From NCBI RefSeq assembly GCF_000298235.1, contig NZ_BAHE01000055.1, positions 1 through 55,791 of the forward strand: DNA of 55,791 nucleotides, read 5' to 3'. Shown one piece after another: positions 46,596-55,344 of this stretch (positions are counted from its first letter, which is position 1; each line of letters opens with the position of its first letter). This DNA is from Gordonia namibiensis NBRC 108229 (GTDB lineage Bacteria > Actinomycetota > Actinomycetes > Mycobacteriales > Mycobacteriaceae). Below the pieces are notes generated by a model. It was not told the DNA's origin, did no database searches, and saw only the letters and a list, made by a program, of their open reading frames with translations. A program made the translations under genes and the position numbers.

Positions 46596-47990
46596 GTGGG
46601 AGTGCCCGAGGCCGGCGAAGTGGCCGCACGAGTCGCCGAACGGCTCAGCACGACGCGAGGTACCCCGGTGTCTGTCGGGTCCGCCCGGCAACTACCTGCG
46701 GGCGCGAGTCGCGCGACCTACGCCGCGACCCTTGTCGACGCTGCCGGTACACCCGAACCGATCGTCATCCGCGCCGTTCCGACCGCAGACGACGACGGTG
46801 GGCTCGGTGCGGAAGCCGAGGTCCTGCGTGCCGCTGCCGACGCCGGGGTCCCGGTCCCGAAGATCCTCGATGCCGGCCTCGGTGACGACAGCGTCCTCGG
46901 GTTCCCCTATCTTGCAATGAATTTCATCGGCGGCGAGTCCATCCCCCGGAGGATCCTTCGCGACGACACCTACGCCGCTGCGCGCGACCGGTTCGTCGAG
47001 CAGTGCGGCAGGATCCTGGCGCGCGTTCACCGCATCGACGCCACACAGACGCCGGGGCTCGAGGAACTCGTCGATCCGGTCGACGCGCTGCACACCTTGT
47101 TTCCGCGGGAGTTCGACGCGATGCCGGCCGGTCTGGTTCTCGCGACGCAGTGGCTCGTGGCCAATCCGCCGCCGGCGTCCCCCGGTTCCTGCGTCGTGCA
47201 CGGCGACTTCCGGCTCGGCAACCTGCTTGTGGACGCCGATGGTGTTGCCGCGGTGCTCGATTGGGAACTGGTGCACATCGGCGACCCGGTCGAGGACCTC
47301 GGTTGGCTGTGCGCCAAGGCCTGGCGTTTCGGCGGCTCCGCCCCGGTCGCCGGGATGGGCGGACGCGCTGCGCTTCTCGACGCCTATGCCGAGGTGGCCG
47401 GGTGGCGCCCCACCGAAGAAGCGCTGCGCTGGTGGGAGCTGTACGCCACGGTGAAGTGGGGCCTGATCTGCGCGGTTCAGGCCAATCGGCATCTCGACGG
47501 TGTCGAACGGTCCGTCGAACTCGCCGCGATCGGACGGCGAAGTGCTGAACAGGAATTCGACGCCCTGCTCGATCTGGGAATCGTGTCTCCGGAGGTGGTC
47601 GCGGACCCGCTGGGCGTCGACACCCCTGGCCCCGACGAGGAGCCGCACGGGTCCCCGTCGTCGCTCGAGTTGCTCGACGCCCTGGCCGGATTCCTTCGCT
47701 CCGACTCCGTGACCGCCGAGATGTCACCGCAGGTTCGGTTCCACACCCGCGTTGCCGGCAATGTCGTGGACGTCGTCCGCCGCCAGGTGCTGCTCGGCGC
47801 GACCCACGCCGCGGAGTCTGCGCAGCGCCTGGCAGCCCTGGGCGTCGCCGATCAGCGGGCCCTGTGCGACGCCCTGCGGTCCGGCGAACTCGACGGCACC
47901 GACGAGAAGGTGCGCGCAGCGATCGCCGCCGATGTCCGCGCGCGATTGCTGGTCGCCAACCCGAAGTACTTCGCGGTCCCGCATCCGTGA
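46596..47990 (+). CDS. APH-fold kinase fused to a DUF6285 domain (acyl-CoA kinase type)
   Basis: 464 residues from the GTG at 46596 (AAGGGA 9 bp upstream; GTG 46578 also in frame). Residues about 25-330 are a kinase of the ACAD10/11 type, with VVHGDFRLGNLLVD, VLDWELVHIGDPVEDLGWLCAKAWRFGG and KWGLICAVQANRHLDG. The last ~110 residues (ELLDALAGFLR, HTRVAGNVVDVVRRQVLLG) look like the small DUF6285 protein that often sits beside such kinases. An acyl-CoA dehydrogenase follows 31 bp later. It probably phosphorylates a hydroxyacyl-CoA. Confidence 0.83.
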   Translation: MGVPEAGEVAARVAERLSTTRGTPVSVGSARQLPAGASRATYAATLVDAAGTPEPIVIRAVPTADDDGGLGAEAEVLRAAADAGVPVPKILDAGLGDDSVLGFPYLAMNFIGGESIPRRILRDDTYAAARDRFVEQCGRILARVHRIDATQTPGLEELVDPVDALHTLFPREFDAMPAGLVLATQWLVANPPPASPGSCVVHGDFRLGNLLVDADGVAAVLDWELVHIGDPVEDLGWLCAKAWRFGGSAPVAGMGGRAALLDAYAEVAGWRPTEEALRWWELYATVKWGLICAVQANRHLDGVERSVELAAIGRRSAEQEFDALLDLGIVSPEVVADPLGVDTPGPDEEPHGSPSSLELLDALAGFLRSDSVTAEMSPQVRFHTRVAGNVVDVVRRQVLLGATHAAESAQRLAALGVADQRALCDALRSGELDGTDEKVRAAIAADVRARLLVANPKYFAVPHP

Positions 47991-48021
47991 CCGCGTGACA
48001 CCCGACCGAGAAGGATTCACC

Positions 48022-49293
48022 GTGGACTTCGCACTGCCCGAGTCGCTGAGCGACTACCTGGAGGAGCTCGACGCCTTCATCGAGGCGGAGATCAAGCCGC
48101 TCGAGCAGGCCGACGACAACATCCGGTTCTTCGACCACCGGCGTGAGGACTCACGCACGGACTGGGAGCGCGGCGGTCTGCCGAATGCGGAATGGGAAGC
48201 GCTGCTCGGCGAGGCACGACGACGAGCCGACGCCGCGGGCCACTTCCGTTATCCGTTCCCCAAGGAGTTCGGCGGCCGCGACGGGTCGAACCTCTCGATG
48301 GCGATCATCCGCGAGCACCTCGCGTCGAAAGGGCTGGGCCTGCACTGTGATCTGCAGAACGAGCACGCCATCGTCGGCAACAACATCGGGCTGCTGTTGA
48401 TGCTGGAGTACGGCACCCCCGAGCAGCAGGAGGAGTGGGTCGAGGCTCTCGCCGCCGGCACCAAGTTCTTCGCCTTCGGGATCACCGAGCCCGACCACGG
48501 CTCCGACGCGACGTACATGGAGACAACCGCGGTTCGTGACGGCGACGAGTGGATCATCAACGGGGAGAAGACCTGGAACACCGGCATTCACGCCGCCCAC
48601 CGTGACATCGTCTTCGCCCGCACGAGCGGCGAACCCGGTGACGCACGGGGCATCACTGCGTTCCTCGTCGACCCCCAGGCACCGGGCTTCGCCGTCGAGG
48701 AGTACCTGTGGACGTTCAACATGCCCACCGACCACGCGCACATCAGCCTGCGCGACGTCCGGGTGCCGGATTCGGCGGTGTTCGGCGAGGAGGGTGCCGG
48801 CCTGCAGGTGGTGCAGCACTTCTTCAACGAGAACCGGATTCGGCAGGCCGCCTCGAGTCTCGGTGCGGCGCAGTACTGCGTGAACCGGGCCGTCGAGTAC
48901 TCCAACGAGCGGGCGCCGTTCGGCAAGAAGCTCTCGACCAACCAGGCGATCCAGTTCCCGCTCGTCGACCTGCACACCCGCTGCGCGATGGTCCGCGCGC
49001 TCATCCGGGAGACGGCCTGGAAGATGGACACCTACGGCAACTTCGCCGCGTCGGCCGAGGTGTCGATGTGCAACTACCAGGCCAACCGGTTGTGCTGTGA
49101 TGCCGCCGACCAGGCGATGCAGGTGTTCGGCGGCAAGGGGTACTCGCGGCACGAACCGTTCGAACACATCTACCGTCACCACCGCCGGTACCGCATCACC
49201 GAGGGCGCCGACGAGATCCAGATGCGACGCGTCGCCGGGTACCTGTTCGGTTTCATGTCGGGCAAGGCGCCCAAGGGAGTGGGCTCGGCCTGA
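48022..49293 (+). CDS. Acyl-CoA dehydrogenase, paired with the hydroxyacyl kinase
   Basis: 423 residues from the GTG at 48022 (AAGGA 6 bp upstream); the longer frame from 47752 lies inside the kinase gene. FAD-binding landmarks are FFAFGITEPDHGSDATYMETTA, INGEKTWNTGIHAAH, QVFGGKGYSRHEPFEHIYRHHRRYRITEGADEIQMRR with the catalytic Glu region, and ERAPFGKKLSTNQAIQ. The N-terminus resembles the ACAD10/11 dehydrogenase domain. It is in an operon with the kinase, and together they may remove a phosphate introduced on a 4-hydroxyacyl-CoA. Confidence 0.9.
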   Translation: MDFALPESLSDYLEELDAFIEAEIKPLEQADDNIRFFDHRREDSRTDWERGGLPNAEWEALLGEARRRADAAGHFRYPFPKEFGGRDGSNLSMAIIREHLASKGLGLHCDLQNEHAIVGNNIGLLLMLEYGTPEQQEEWVEALAAGTKFFAFGITEPDHGSDATYMETTAVRDGDEWIINGEKTWNTGIHAAHRDIVFARTSGEPGDARGITAFLVDPQAPGFAVEEYLWTFNMPTDHAHISLRDVRVPDSAVFGEEGAGLQVVQHFFNENRIRQAASSLGAAQYCVNRAVEYSNERAPFGKKLSTNQAIQFPLVDLHTRCAMVRALIRETAWKMDTYGNFAASAEVSMCNYQANRLCCDAADQAMQVFGGKGYSRHEPFEHIYRHHRRYRITEGADEIQMRRVAGYLFGFMSGKAPKGVGSA

Positions 49294-49351
49294 GTAGGCT
49301 GGGCATCATGCGAGATCGTGTGCGAACCGTGCCGAATCGGGTGATCCGGCC

Positions 49352-49828
49352 ATGATCGCCGTCATCATCATCGTCGCGACCGTGGTGGTCGCGCTGTTCG
49401 TCCTGGGCGGGGCTGCGTGGTTCGCCTGGGACTCCGACAAGCGGGTGCGCAGCTTCGCGCGGTCCACCGACCTCATCCCGGGCCGGCCCGGGCGCGCCCC
49501 GGAGAGCTGGACAACCGACAACACGCGAGAGGCGTTGCTGCATCGCCGGATCCGTTACGCCATCGCGGATGTGCACCAGAACCCCGCGATCCCGCACGAC
49601 GACGAACTCGTCGCGGCGCGCGATCGCCTGGACGACGCGGTGTTCGAACTCGATGACCGGCTCATCGCGGCCGCCGGCACCGGGGGCGACGAGGCCACCG
49701 AAATCCTCGACCGCGCCGAATCGGCGGTCAAGGCCCTCGAAGCGCTACCCAAGAAGTTGTGGGAGGCGCCCAAGCCGGATCAGCTCGCCGACCTCGACCG
49801 CGTGACCCGGGTCCTGTCGCGCGGCTGA
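49352..49828 (+). CDS. Small single-pass membrane protein, unknown function
   Basis: 158 residues. An N-terminal helix MIAVIIIVATVVVALFVLGGAAWFAW (about 1-26) anchors a soluble helical domain (about 60-158) that probably faces the cytoplasm. The latter is rich in Asp/Glu/Arg with heptad-like stretches (DRLDDAVFELDDRL, ILDRAESAVKALEALPKKLWEAP), suggesting a coiled coil. It looks like a conserved actinobacterial hypothetical protein. No further function is evident. The gene is convergent with a tiny Pro-rich gene. Confidence 0.7.
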   Translation: MIAVIIIVATVVVALFVLGGAAWFAWDSDKRVRSFARSTDLIPGRPGRAPESWTTDNTREALLHRRIRYAIADVHQNPAIPHDDELVAARDRLDDAVFELDDRLIAAAGTGGDEATEILDRAESAVKALEALPKKLWEAPKPDQLADLDRVTRVLSRG

Positions 49829-49831
49829 TGC

Positions 49832-50005
49832 TCAGATGACGGTCGGGCGCGGCGGCGGATCGGGCTCGGGCGGAGCCGGCTGTGGATCAGGCACCGGCGG
49901 GGGCGTGGGCGTCGGGATCGGTGGTTCCGGCGGTGGTTCGGGAATCGGTTCCGGCGCCGGCATCGGGTCCGGAGGCGGCGGAGGCTGAGGTACCGGTTGG
50001 TTCAC
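49832..50005 (-). CDS. 57-residue proline-rich peptide
   Basis: From the GTG at 50005, 6 bp after GAGAGGAG, the product has 32 prolines out of 57 residues in short Pro-Pro-x and Pro-x-Pro runs (PVPQPPPPPDPMPAPEPIPE and similar). There is no signal peptide or Cys. The strong ribosome site makes a real small gene likely; an upstream in-frame extension to 50059 is weaker. A polyproline type II helix is expected and may need EF-P. Function unknown. Confidence 0.6.
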   Translation of the reverse strand: MNQPVPQPPPPPDPMPAPEPIPEPPPEPPIPTPTPPPVPDPQPAPPEPDPPPRPTVI

Positions 50006-50100
50006 GAGGGACTCCTCTCGACGTGCGCGTCTGGTGTCCTGATTCGACGCTACGCTCACACCGATCGTCCGGCCACCGGCTTGTCAGCCCCCGGTCTCGC

Positions 50101-50640
50101 TCAATCCTTGGTGAGGTCCAGCAGTTTTCGCACCGTGCGCAGATTGCGCCCGGTTCCCTGCACGCCGAGTCCCCGGGCGATTGCCGGCGCGGTCAGCTTC
50201 GACCGGCCCGCACCGTCGGCGTAGCGGATGTGGAGGTCGGAGCCGATCACGCGCCGGACGTCGTCGCCGAAGTCCTTCTCCTCGAACGCGGCGGCCTTGT
50301 CGGCGTCGGGTTCGTCGGTGAGAAAGTAGACGTAGGAATACCTGTCGTCGGCGACCTCGAACGGGTGCGCGTCGAGTGCGGCCTGTACCTCGCCCGGGGT
50401 GCGGCTGATGATCTCGCGGAAGAAACCGTAGCGCTTCTCGATCTCACGCTCGAGTGCGCGGTCGAACTCGGCAGGGTCACCGGGCGGTGAACAGAGCAGA
50501 TTGCCCGACGCGATGTACGTGGAGACATCCGTGGCCCCGAGTTCGGTTGCGATCTCGCGCAGTTCGGCCATCGGCAGCTTGGCGCCACCGACGTTGATCG
50601 CTCGGATGAGGACGATGCGCACCGCGGCTTTGCTGCTCAC
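50101..50640 (-). CDS. DUF1697 domain protein
   Basis: 179 residues matching DUF1697 along its whole length. It starts VRIVLIRAINVGGAKLPMAELREIATELGATDVSTYIASGNLLC, has FFREIISRTPGEVQAALDAHPF in the middle, and ends SKLTAPAIARGLGVQGTGRNLRTVRKLLDL. This is a common soluble bacterial protein without a known reaction. The tail pattern with basic residues (GTGRNLRTVRKLL) is conserved in the family and might contact nucleic acid, but this is speculation. Confidence 0.9.
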   Translation of the reverse strand: MSSKAAVRIVLIRAINVGGAKLPMAELREIATELGATDVSTYIASGNLLCSPPGDPAEFDRALEREIEKRYGFFREIISRTPGEVQAALDAHPFEVADDRYSYVYFLTDEPDADKAAAFEEKDFGDDVRRVIGSDLHIRYADGAGRSKLTAPAIARGLGVQGTGRNLRTVRKLLDLTKD

Positions 50641-50661
50641 CGCTCCATGATGGCAGCGGTC

Positions 50662-51948
50662 TCACAACTTGGACAGGTCGGTGCGCGCCAGCATCACGTT
50701 GTAGTCGTCCCACCGGGACACCACGAAGTACAGGTTCTTCCCGCTCGACCGCGGATGGATGTACGGGGTGTACAGGCCGCTCGACTGCTTGTTGGAGATG
50801 AGGACGCGTTCGCCGCTCCACGGACCGACGGGGGTGGGGGAAGTGCGCATCATGACGGTGCCGGCGCGCTCGGTGAGCATGACGAATTTCTTGAGGTGAT
50901 TGTTGTAGGCCACCGACATCTCGCTGACCGGCCGCCCGACGATCGGTGCGGCGTCGGCGGGGTTCGGCGACCACGCATTGCCACCCCGGAAGTATTGGTA
51001 GCGGTTCAGATTCAAGATGTCGGCGGGCCGGAAGCGGGCGACGAACGCCGACCCGTGCCGGCCGTTGGGTGTGCCGTACTGGTAGATGTAGTCGCCGCTG
51101 CGCAAGAAGGCGCCCATCTGGAATCGGCTGTGGCCCTGCGTGATCTGCGGCACGCCGGGCACGGTCAGTTCGAGGTTCGCCCGGATCGTGTTGTTGTCGA
51201 CGGTCCAGGTCTGACCGTTGTTGCGCGACACCGCGATCGCCGAATAGTTGGTGGCCCATCGTCCCGGGCCCAGCCACTTGTGGATCGACATGAAACTCAG
51301 GAACTGGATGCCGTTGATCGAGATGCCACCGGTGGGGATTCGTCCTACCTCGGTGTTGCGGACGCCTATCGCGTTGAACATCGGCTGCGAATAGGTGGGG
51401 TGCGCGGGCGTGACCGAAGCGCCGGAGCGTACCGACCCCGGTATGGCGGTCGGGAAGCGGATGGCCTTGTCGAGATTCGAGTTCGCGTCGCTGCGGAGCA
51501 TCGTGTTGTGCCGCCACACCATCTGGCCGGCGCATTTGCCCCAGGTGTCGCCGAAGGCCATGAGAACCTGCCCAGAACCGTTGTCCCACGGCACGCCGAC
51601 GTCGGTGGCCGTGATCCCGAAGCGGGCGTCGGTGCGTTCGGGACTCCGTGGCCCGGTGACCCACGAGACGGCTGTGGTCGCGCCCTTGAGCTTGGGCAGC
51701 GGCCCCTGTGGTTTCTTGCCGTCGGCGCGGTAACTACCGAAATCGATGCTGCCCCAGCCGAGGTCGCTGGACCCGGAGCTGCCCGTGCTGCCGACGTCGC
51801 CCCCGGTGATGCCGGTGGCGTTGCAGACCGCTGCGGCGGCGGGGGAGGCCGCCGCAGAGAGGAGACTCGCGGTCAGGCCGGCGGTCACGCCACCGACCAC
51901 CAGGACGCGCGAGAGCGGGCGCAGGCGAACACGGCTGCGTCGGGACAT
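50662..51948 (-). CDS. Secreted DUF4185 protein, probable endo-D-arabinanase-like glycoside hydrolase
   Basis: 428 residues. A signal peptide (about 1-40, ending AAASPAAAAV) is followed by a beta-propeller-like domain of about 370 residues with RFGITATDVGVPWDNGSGQVLMAFGDTWG, YSAIAVSRNNGQTWTVDNNT, YIYQYGTPNGRHGSAFVARF and SVAYNNHLKKFVMLTER. DUF4185 members from mycobacteria and relatives have been shown to cut the D-arabinan of arabinogalactan/lipoarabinomannan (family GH183). In this host the substrate could be its own cell wall or a relative's. Asp residues of the AFGDTWG and VSRWDDYN segments are candidate catalytic or binding residues. Confidence 0.85.
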   Translation of the reverse strand: MSRRSRVRLRPLSRVLVVGGVTAGLTASLLSAAASPAAAAVCNATGITGGDVGSTGSSGSSDLGWGSIDFGSYRADGKKPQGPLPKLKGATTAVSWVTGPRSPERTDARFGITATDVGVPWDNGSGQVLMAFGDTWGKCAGQMVWRHNTMLRSDANSNLDKAIRFPTAIPGSVRSGASVTPAHPTYSQPMFNAIGVRNTEVGRIPTGGISINGIQFLSFMSIHKWLGPGRWATNYSAIAVSRNNGQTWTVDNNTIRANLELTVPGVPQITQGHSRFQMGAFLRSGDYIYQYGTPNGRHGSAFVARFRPADILNLNRYQYFRGGNAWSPNPADAAPIVGRPVSEMSVAYNNHLKKFVMLTERAGTVMMRTSPTPVGPWSGERVLISNKQSSGLYTPYIHPRSSGKNLYFVVSRWDDYNVMLARTDLSKL

Positions 51949-52034
51949 GGGGACCCCCTGTGGCTACGGCTGGTGCCAGTGTTGCAGAAGTGGCAGGTCG
52001 GAGCGGTGGAGGTGGCCAAAGCTTGACCGGGGCG

Positions 52035-52082
52035 TGACCCTTCGTGGCTCGTCGCTTCGCTCCTCGCACCTCAGGGAGCGGA
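52035..52082. repeat. Intergenic repeat family 2, single copy
   Basis: TGACCCTTCGTGGCTCG is shared with 33756-33772 and is followed by CTCGCACCTCAGGGAGCGGA. It lies between the DUF4185 and Tam genes. GC-rich sequence with a similar look continues to about 52150 but is less clearly repeated. Confidence 0.65.
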
Positions 52083-52163
52083 AAGCCGTGGGTGCGCTTC
52101 TCGGACCTGAGGGCGCAGGGGGTCGGGCGTGCGCTTCTCGCACGTCTGGGAGGAGAGGCCGAG

Positions 52164-52931
52164 TCAGTGGCGCGTGGCGACCGCGAAGGCGCGTCGGAAC
52201 GGCATCAGGGTGCCCCAGTCGTGGCGGGGGTAGGCCTCGGCGAGCCGGCGCTTGAGCTCGGTGACGAACTCGTCGCGCAGGTGGGTGGGCAGCGCCTGCA
52301 GGTACGGCCGGGCGCCGGTACCGGAAATCCAGTCGAAGACCGGGTCGTTGCCGTCGAGGACATGCAGGTAGGTGGTCTCCCAGGCGTTGACCCGGAAGCC
52401 GCGGTCGAAGAAGAACCGGAGGTAGTCCTCGGCGTCCATGCGCGGCAGCGGACGCACGTCGCTCAGCGATTCGGCGAACGGTTCGGTGGCGGCGAGATCG
52501 GCCAGCGCGGTGCGGAACGGGGCGTCGTGACCGTTGGGGACCTGGATGGCGAAGGCGCCGGAGTCGGAGAGGTGGCCCAGTAGGCGGTCGATGACCCCGA
52601 ACTGGTCGGGAACCCACTGGAACATCGCGTTCGAGATCATCAGGTCGAACGTGCGGTGCGGTGTCCACTCGATCACGTCGGCGACGTCGAAGTTCGCGTG
52701 GGCGTCGGTGTTGTCGCTGATGGCGCGGTCGATCATGGCTGCGGACTCGTCGATGCCGAGGATCTCGGCGCTCGGCCATTGCGCTCGCAGATGCTTGGTG
52801 AGATGCCCCGGTCCGCATCCGAGATCGACGATCGTCGTGGGATTGGTGGGGATCTGCGCGATCAGGTCGAGGAAGGGTCTCGACCGGTCGTCGGCGAATT
52901 GCAGATAGCGTGCTGGATCCCAGACAGCCAT
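52164..52931 (-). CDS. tam: Trans-aconitate 2-methyltransferase
   Basis: 255 residues matching Tam. It starts AVWDPARYLQFADDRSRPFLDLIAQI, like the E. coli enzyme's start, has the SAM-binding motif I VDLGCGPGHLTKHL, then ILGIDESAAMI, and FDLMISNAMFQWVPDQ. It methylates trans-aconitate, a damaged byproduct of the citric-acid cycle that inhibits aconitase. Cytoplasmic, single gene. The assignment is at family level but the whole length fits. Confidence 0.93.
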   Translation of the reverse strand: MAVWDPARYLQFADDRSRPFLDLIAQIPTNPTTIVDLGCGPGHLTKHLRAQWPSAEILGIDESAAMIDRAISDNTDAHANFDVADVIEWTPHRTFDLMISNAMFQWVPDQFGVIDRLLGHLSDSGAFAIQVPNGHDAPFRTALADLAATEPFAESLSDVRPLPRMDAEDYLRFFFDRGFRVNAWETTYLHVLDGNDPVFDWISGTGARPYLQALPTHLRDEFVTELKRRLAEAYPRHDWGTLMPFRRAFAVATRH

Positions 52932-53048
52932 GCGTCCACATTAGGGGTGCGCGGTGGTGGTGTCACGGGCGAAGGCTTCGACGCAGCATGGTTTCGTGAC
53001 GTGATCTCCGACGCGGAGCGGTCACGGCGCTGACGTAGGCTTCCCTGC

Positions 53049-53537
53049 GTGACAGATCCCGTGAATTCCGCTTCCGAGAACTTGACCGGCGGCGACGCCG
53101 CGGCAGTCGTGGAGATCTCCACCGACGGCGCCTGCCTCGGCAACCCCGGCCCCGGCGGGTGGGGTGCGGTGCTCCGGTACAAGGGCAACGAGAAGCGGAT
53201 CTCCGGGTCGGACCCCGACACCACGAACAACAAGATGGAGCTCACGGCGGCCATCGAGGGTCTTGCCGCGCTGACCAGGCCGTCGAAGGTGATCATCTAC
53301 ACCGACTCCACGTATGTGCGGAACGGGATCATGAAGTGGGTCGCCGGCTGGCAGGCGAACGGCTGGAAGACCAAGGACAAGAAGCCGGTGAAGAACGCAG
53401 ACCTGTGGCGACGCCTCATCGAGGAGGAGAAGCGTCACGAGGTCGAGTGGCGCTGGGTCAAGGGGCACGCCGGTGACCACTTCAACGAGATCGCCGACGA
53501 ACTCGCCACCACCGCAGCCCGGGCGGTGTCCCGATGA
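53049..53537 (+). CDS. rnhA: Ribonuclease HI
   Basis: 162 residues with the full RNase H catalytic set: Asp in [18 protein letters not shown], Glu in NKMELTA, Asp in [11 protein letters not shown], His in VKGHAGD and the last Asp in NEIADELA. It degrades RNA in RNA-DNA hybrids. A GTG start fits at 53049. Its stop overlaps the start of the next gene (ATGA at 53534-53537), so the two are translationally coupled. Confidence 0.96.
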   Translation: MTDPVNSASENLTGGDAAAVVEISTDGACLGNPGPGGWGAVLRYKGNEKRISGSDPDTTNNKMELTAAIEGLAALTRPSKVIIYTDSTYVRNGIMKWVAGWQANGWKTKDKKPVKNADLWRRLIEEEKRHEVEWRWVKGHAGDHFNEIADELATTAARAVSR

Positions 53538-54445
53538 GCGGCCTCCCGGTCGCCGTCGAGCCCGACCACGACGAGCATCTCGTCGCGGCGGTCGAGAGCG
53601 CCGGCGGCAAGATCGTCGGACTCGACGAGGCGCGGGTACTGGTCTGGATCGGCCCGCCCACCGAGTTCCCCGAACTGTCGGATGCCGTCGAGTGGGTGGC
53701 CCTCAAGACGGCAGGTATCGAGGACTTCCTGAATGCCGGACTCCTCGACGACCGCCGGGTCTGGACCAACGCCTCCGGTTTCTACGCCGAGAACGTGGCC
53801 GAGCACGCGCTTGCGCTGCTACTCGCCGGGCTCCGGCAGATCAACACCGCCGTCACGCGGCACTGGGACAAGGAGCGAATCGACACCTCCGTGCGGTCGC
53901 TGCACGGCTCCACCGTCGCCATCGTGGGCGCGGGCGGTATCGGCGCGTCGCTGGGCCCGCGGCTGAAGGCCTGCGGTGCGCGCGTCGTCGCGGTGAACCG
54001 GTCGGGCCGCGACGTGCCCGGCGCCGACGAGGTGCGACGCTCCGCCGATCTCGGCTCGGTGTGGGCCTCCACCGACCACGTGGTGCTGGCCGCGCCGGCG
54101 ACCCCGGAGACCCGGCACATGATCAACGCCGAAAGCCTTGCCGCGCTGCCGGATCACGCGTGGATCGTGAACGTCGCGCGCGGCCCACTGGTCGACGAGG
54201 AGGCCTTGTACCGGGCGCTGGTCGACGGCGAGATCGCCGGGGCGGCACTCGACGTGACCGATCCCGAACCGCCGGCCGAGGACCACCCGCTGTGGTCGCT
54301 GCCGAACGTCATCATCACCCCGCACGTCGCGAATCCCGCGTCGGGGCTGACACGTGAGATGGCGCCGTGGCTGGCGGAGAACGTGCGTCGATTCGTCGCG
54401 GGCGAGGAACTGATCTCGGTGGTCAAGCCCGGCCGCGACTACTGA
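53534..54445 (+). CDS. D-isomer-specific 2-hydroxyacid dehydrogenase
   Basis: 303 residues. The C-terminal NAD-binding domain has [29 protein letters not shown] and the catalytic triad: Arg in [14 protein letters not shown], Glu in [15 protein letters not shown] and His in IITPHVAN. The N-terminal domain is short and divergent, with a compact 303-residue total that resembles GhrA/hydroxypyruvate-reductase-like enzymes. It is coupled to rnhA by an ATGA overlap. The substrate (glyoxylate, hydroxypyruvate or another 2-oxo acid) is not determined. Confidence 0.9.
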   Translation: MSGLPVAVEPDHDEHLVAAVESAGGKIVGLDEARVLVWIGPPTEFPELSDAVEWVALKTAGIEDFLNAGLLDDRRVWTNASGFYAENVAEHALALLLAGLRQINTAVTRHWDKERIDTSVRSLHGSTVAIVGAGGIGASLGPRLKACGARVVAVNRSGRDVPGADEVRRSADLGSVWASTDHVVLAAPATPETRHMINAESLAALPDHAWIVNVARGPLVDEEALYRALVDGEIAGAALDVTDPEPPAEDHPLWSLPNVIITPHVANPASGLTREMAPWLAENVRRFVAGEELISVVKPGRDY

Positions 54446-54460
54446 TCCGGGGCATTTTTC

Positions 54461-54474
54461 TAGAACACGTTCTC
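54461..54474. promoter_or_regulatory. KstR-like operator (TAGAACACGTTCTC)
   Basis: Matches the KstR inverted repeat TnnAACnnGTTnnA at all positions but the last (C instead of A), within TCTAGAACACGTTCTCG. It lies 31 bp before the SDR start, in promoter position. KstR represses sterol catabolism genes in Mycobacterium, Rhodococcus and Gordonia-type bacteria. Confidence 0.7.
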
Positions 54475-54505
54475 GTTTTGGGCCGGTTCGTGGCAGAGTC
54501 GGGGA

Positions 54506-55297
54506 GTGATTCTCGACAGATTCCGTATCGATGACCATGTCGCTGTCGTCACCGGTGCCGGTCGCGGCCTGGGTGCGGCCATCGCGGTGGCCTTCGCCCA
54601 GGCGGGCGCCGACGTGGTGATCGCGGCGCGCAGCGAATTCGACCTCGACCAGGTGGCCGGACAGATCGCCGACGCCGGCCGGCGTGCCCATGTCGTCCCG
54701 GTCGATCTCAGCAACGCCGACGCCGCTGCCACCCTCGCCCAGACCGCGGTCGAGGAGTTCGGAAGGCTGGACACGATCGTCAACAACGTGGGCGGTGCGA
54801 TGCCCCGGCCACTCCTCGACACAACCCCCAAGCACCTCGTCGAGGCCTTCGACTTCAACGTCGCCAACGCCCACGCGCTCGTCGTGGCCGGCGCCAAGCA
54901 GATGCTCGCGACGACCGGCCACGGCGCGATCATCAACATCACCTCGGCCGTCGGCCGTGTGCCGGGTCGCGCGTATGCCGCCTACGGAACCGCGAAAGCT
55001 GCTCTGGCGCACTACACCCGGATCGCCGCGATGGACCTCAATCCGAAGATCCGGGTCAACGGCATCGCACCCGGGGCGATCCTCACGTCGTCACTCGAGA
55101 TCGTGGCCGGCAACGACGAGATGCGTACCGCTCTCGAGGACGCGACCCCGATGCACCGGCTCGGCGAACCCGAGGACATCGCCGCCGCGGCGCTGTACCT
55201 GGCCTCACCGGCGGGCGCCTACGTCACCGGCAAGATCCTCGAGGTCGACGGCGGGATCATCGCACCGAACCTGGACCTCCCGATCCCGGATCTGTAA
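54506..55297 (+). CDS. SDR-family oxidoreductase, probably in the KstR (sterol) regulon
   Basis: 263 residues from the GTG at 54506, with the conserved start [32 protein letters not shown] binds NAD(P); NNVGG, the Ser of NITSAVGRV and the YGTAK Tyr/Lys complete the active set; the tail ends [10 protein letters not shown]. This full-length pattern resembles mycobacterial SDRs of the Rv0927c kind. A KstR-like box sits in its promoter, so a role in steroid or related cholate breakdown is a fair inference. The exact step is unknown. Confidence 0.9.
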   Translation: MILDRFRIDDHVAVVTGAGRGLGAAIAVAFAQAGADVVIAARSEFDLDQVAGQIADAGRRAHVVPVDLSNADAAATLAQTAVEEFGRLDTIVNNVGGAMPRPLLDTTPKHLVEAFDFNVANAHALVVAGAKQMLATTGHGAIINITSAVGRVPGRAYAAYGTAKAALAHYTRIAAMDLNPKIRVNGIAPGAILTSSLEIVAGNDEMRTALEDATPMHRLGEPEDIAAAALYLASPAGAYVTGKILEVDGGIIAPNLDLPIPDL

Positions 55298-55301
55298 GGG
55301 G

Positions 55302-55344
55302 TTTCGACAAGCTCAACCAGCGGGGAACGAGCTCGAGCAGCGGG
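55302..55344. repeat. Intergenic repeat family 1, degenerate fragment
   Basis: Contains GTTTCGACAAGCTCAACCAG then CGGGGAACGAGCTCGAGCAG, related to the GGTTTCGAT...CTCAACCAGCGG words of family 1. It fills the gap between convergent genes, directly before the YdeI stop codon. Confidence 0.5.
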
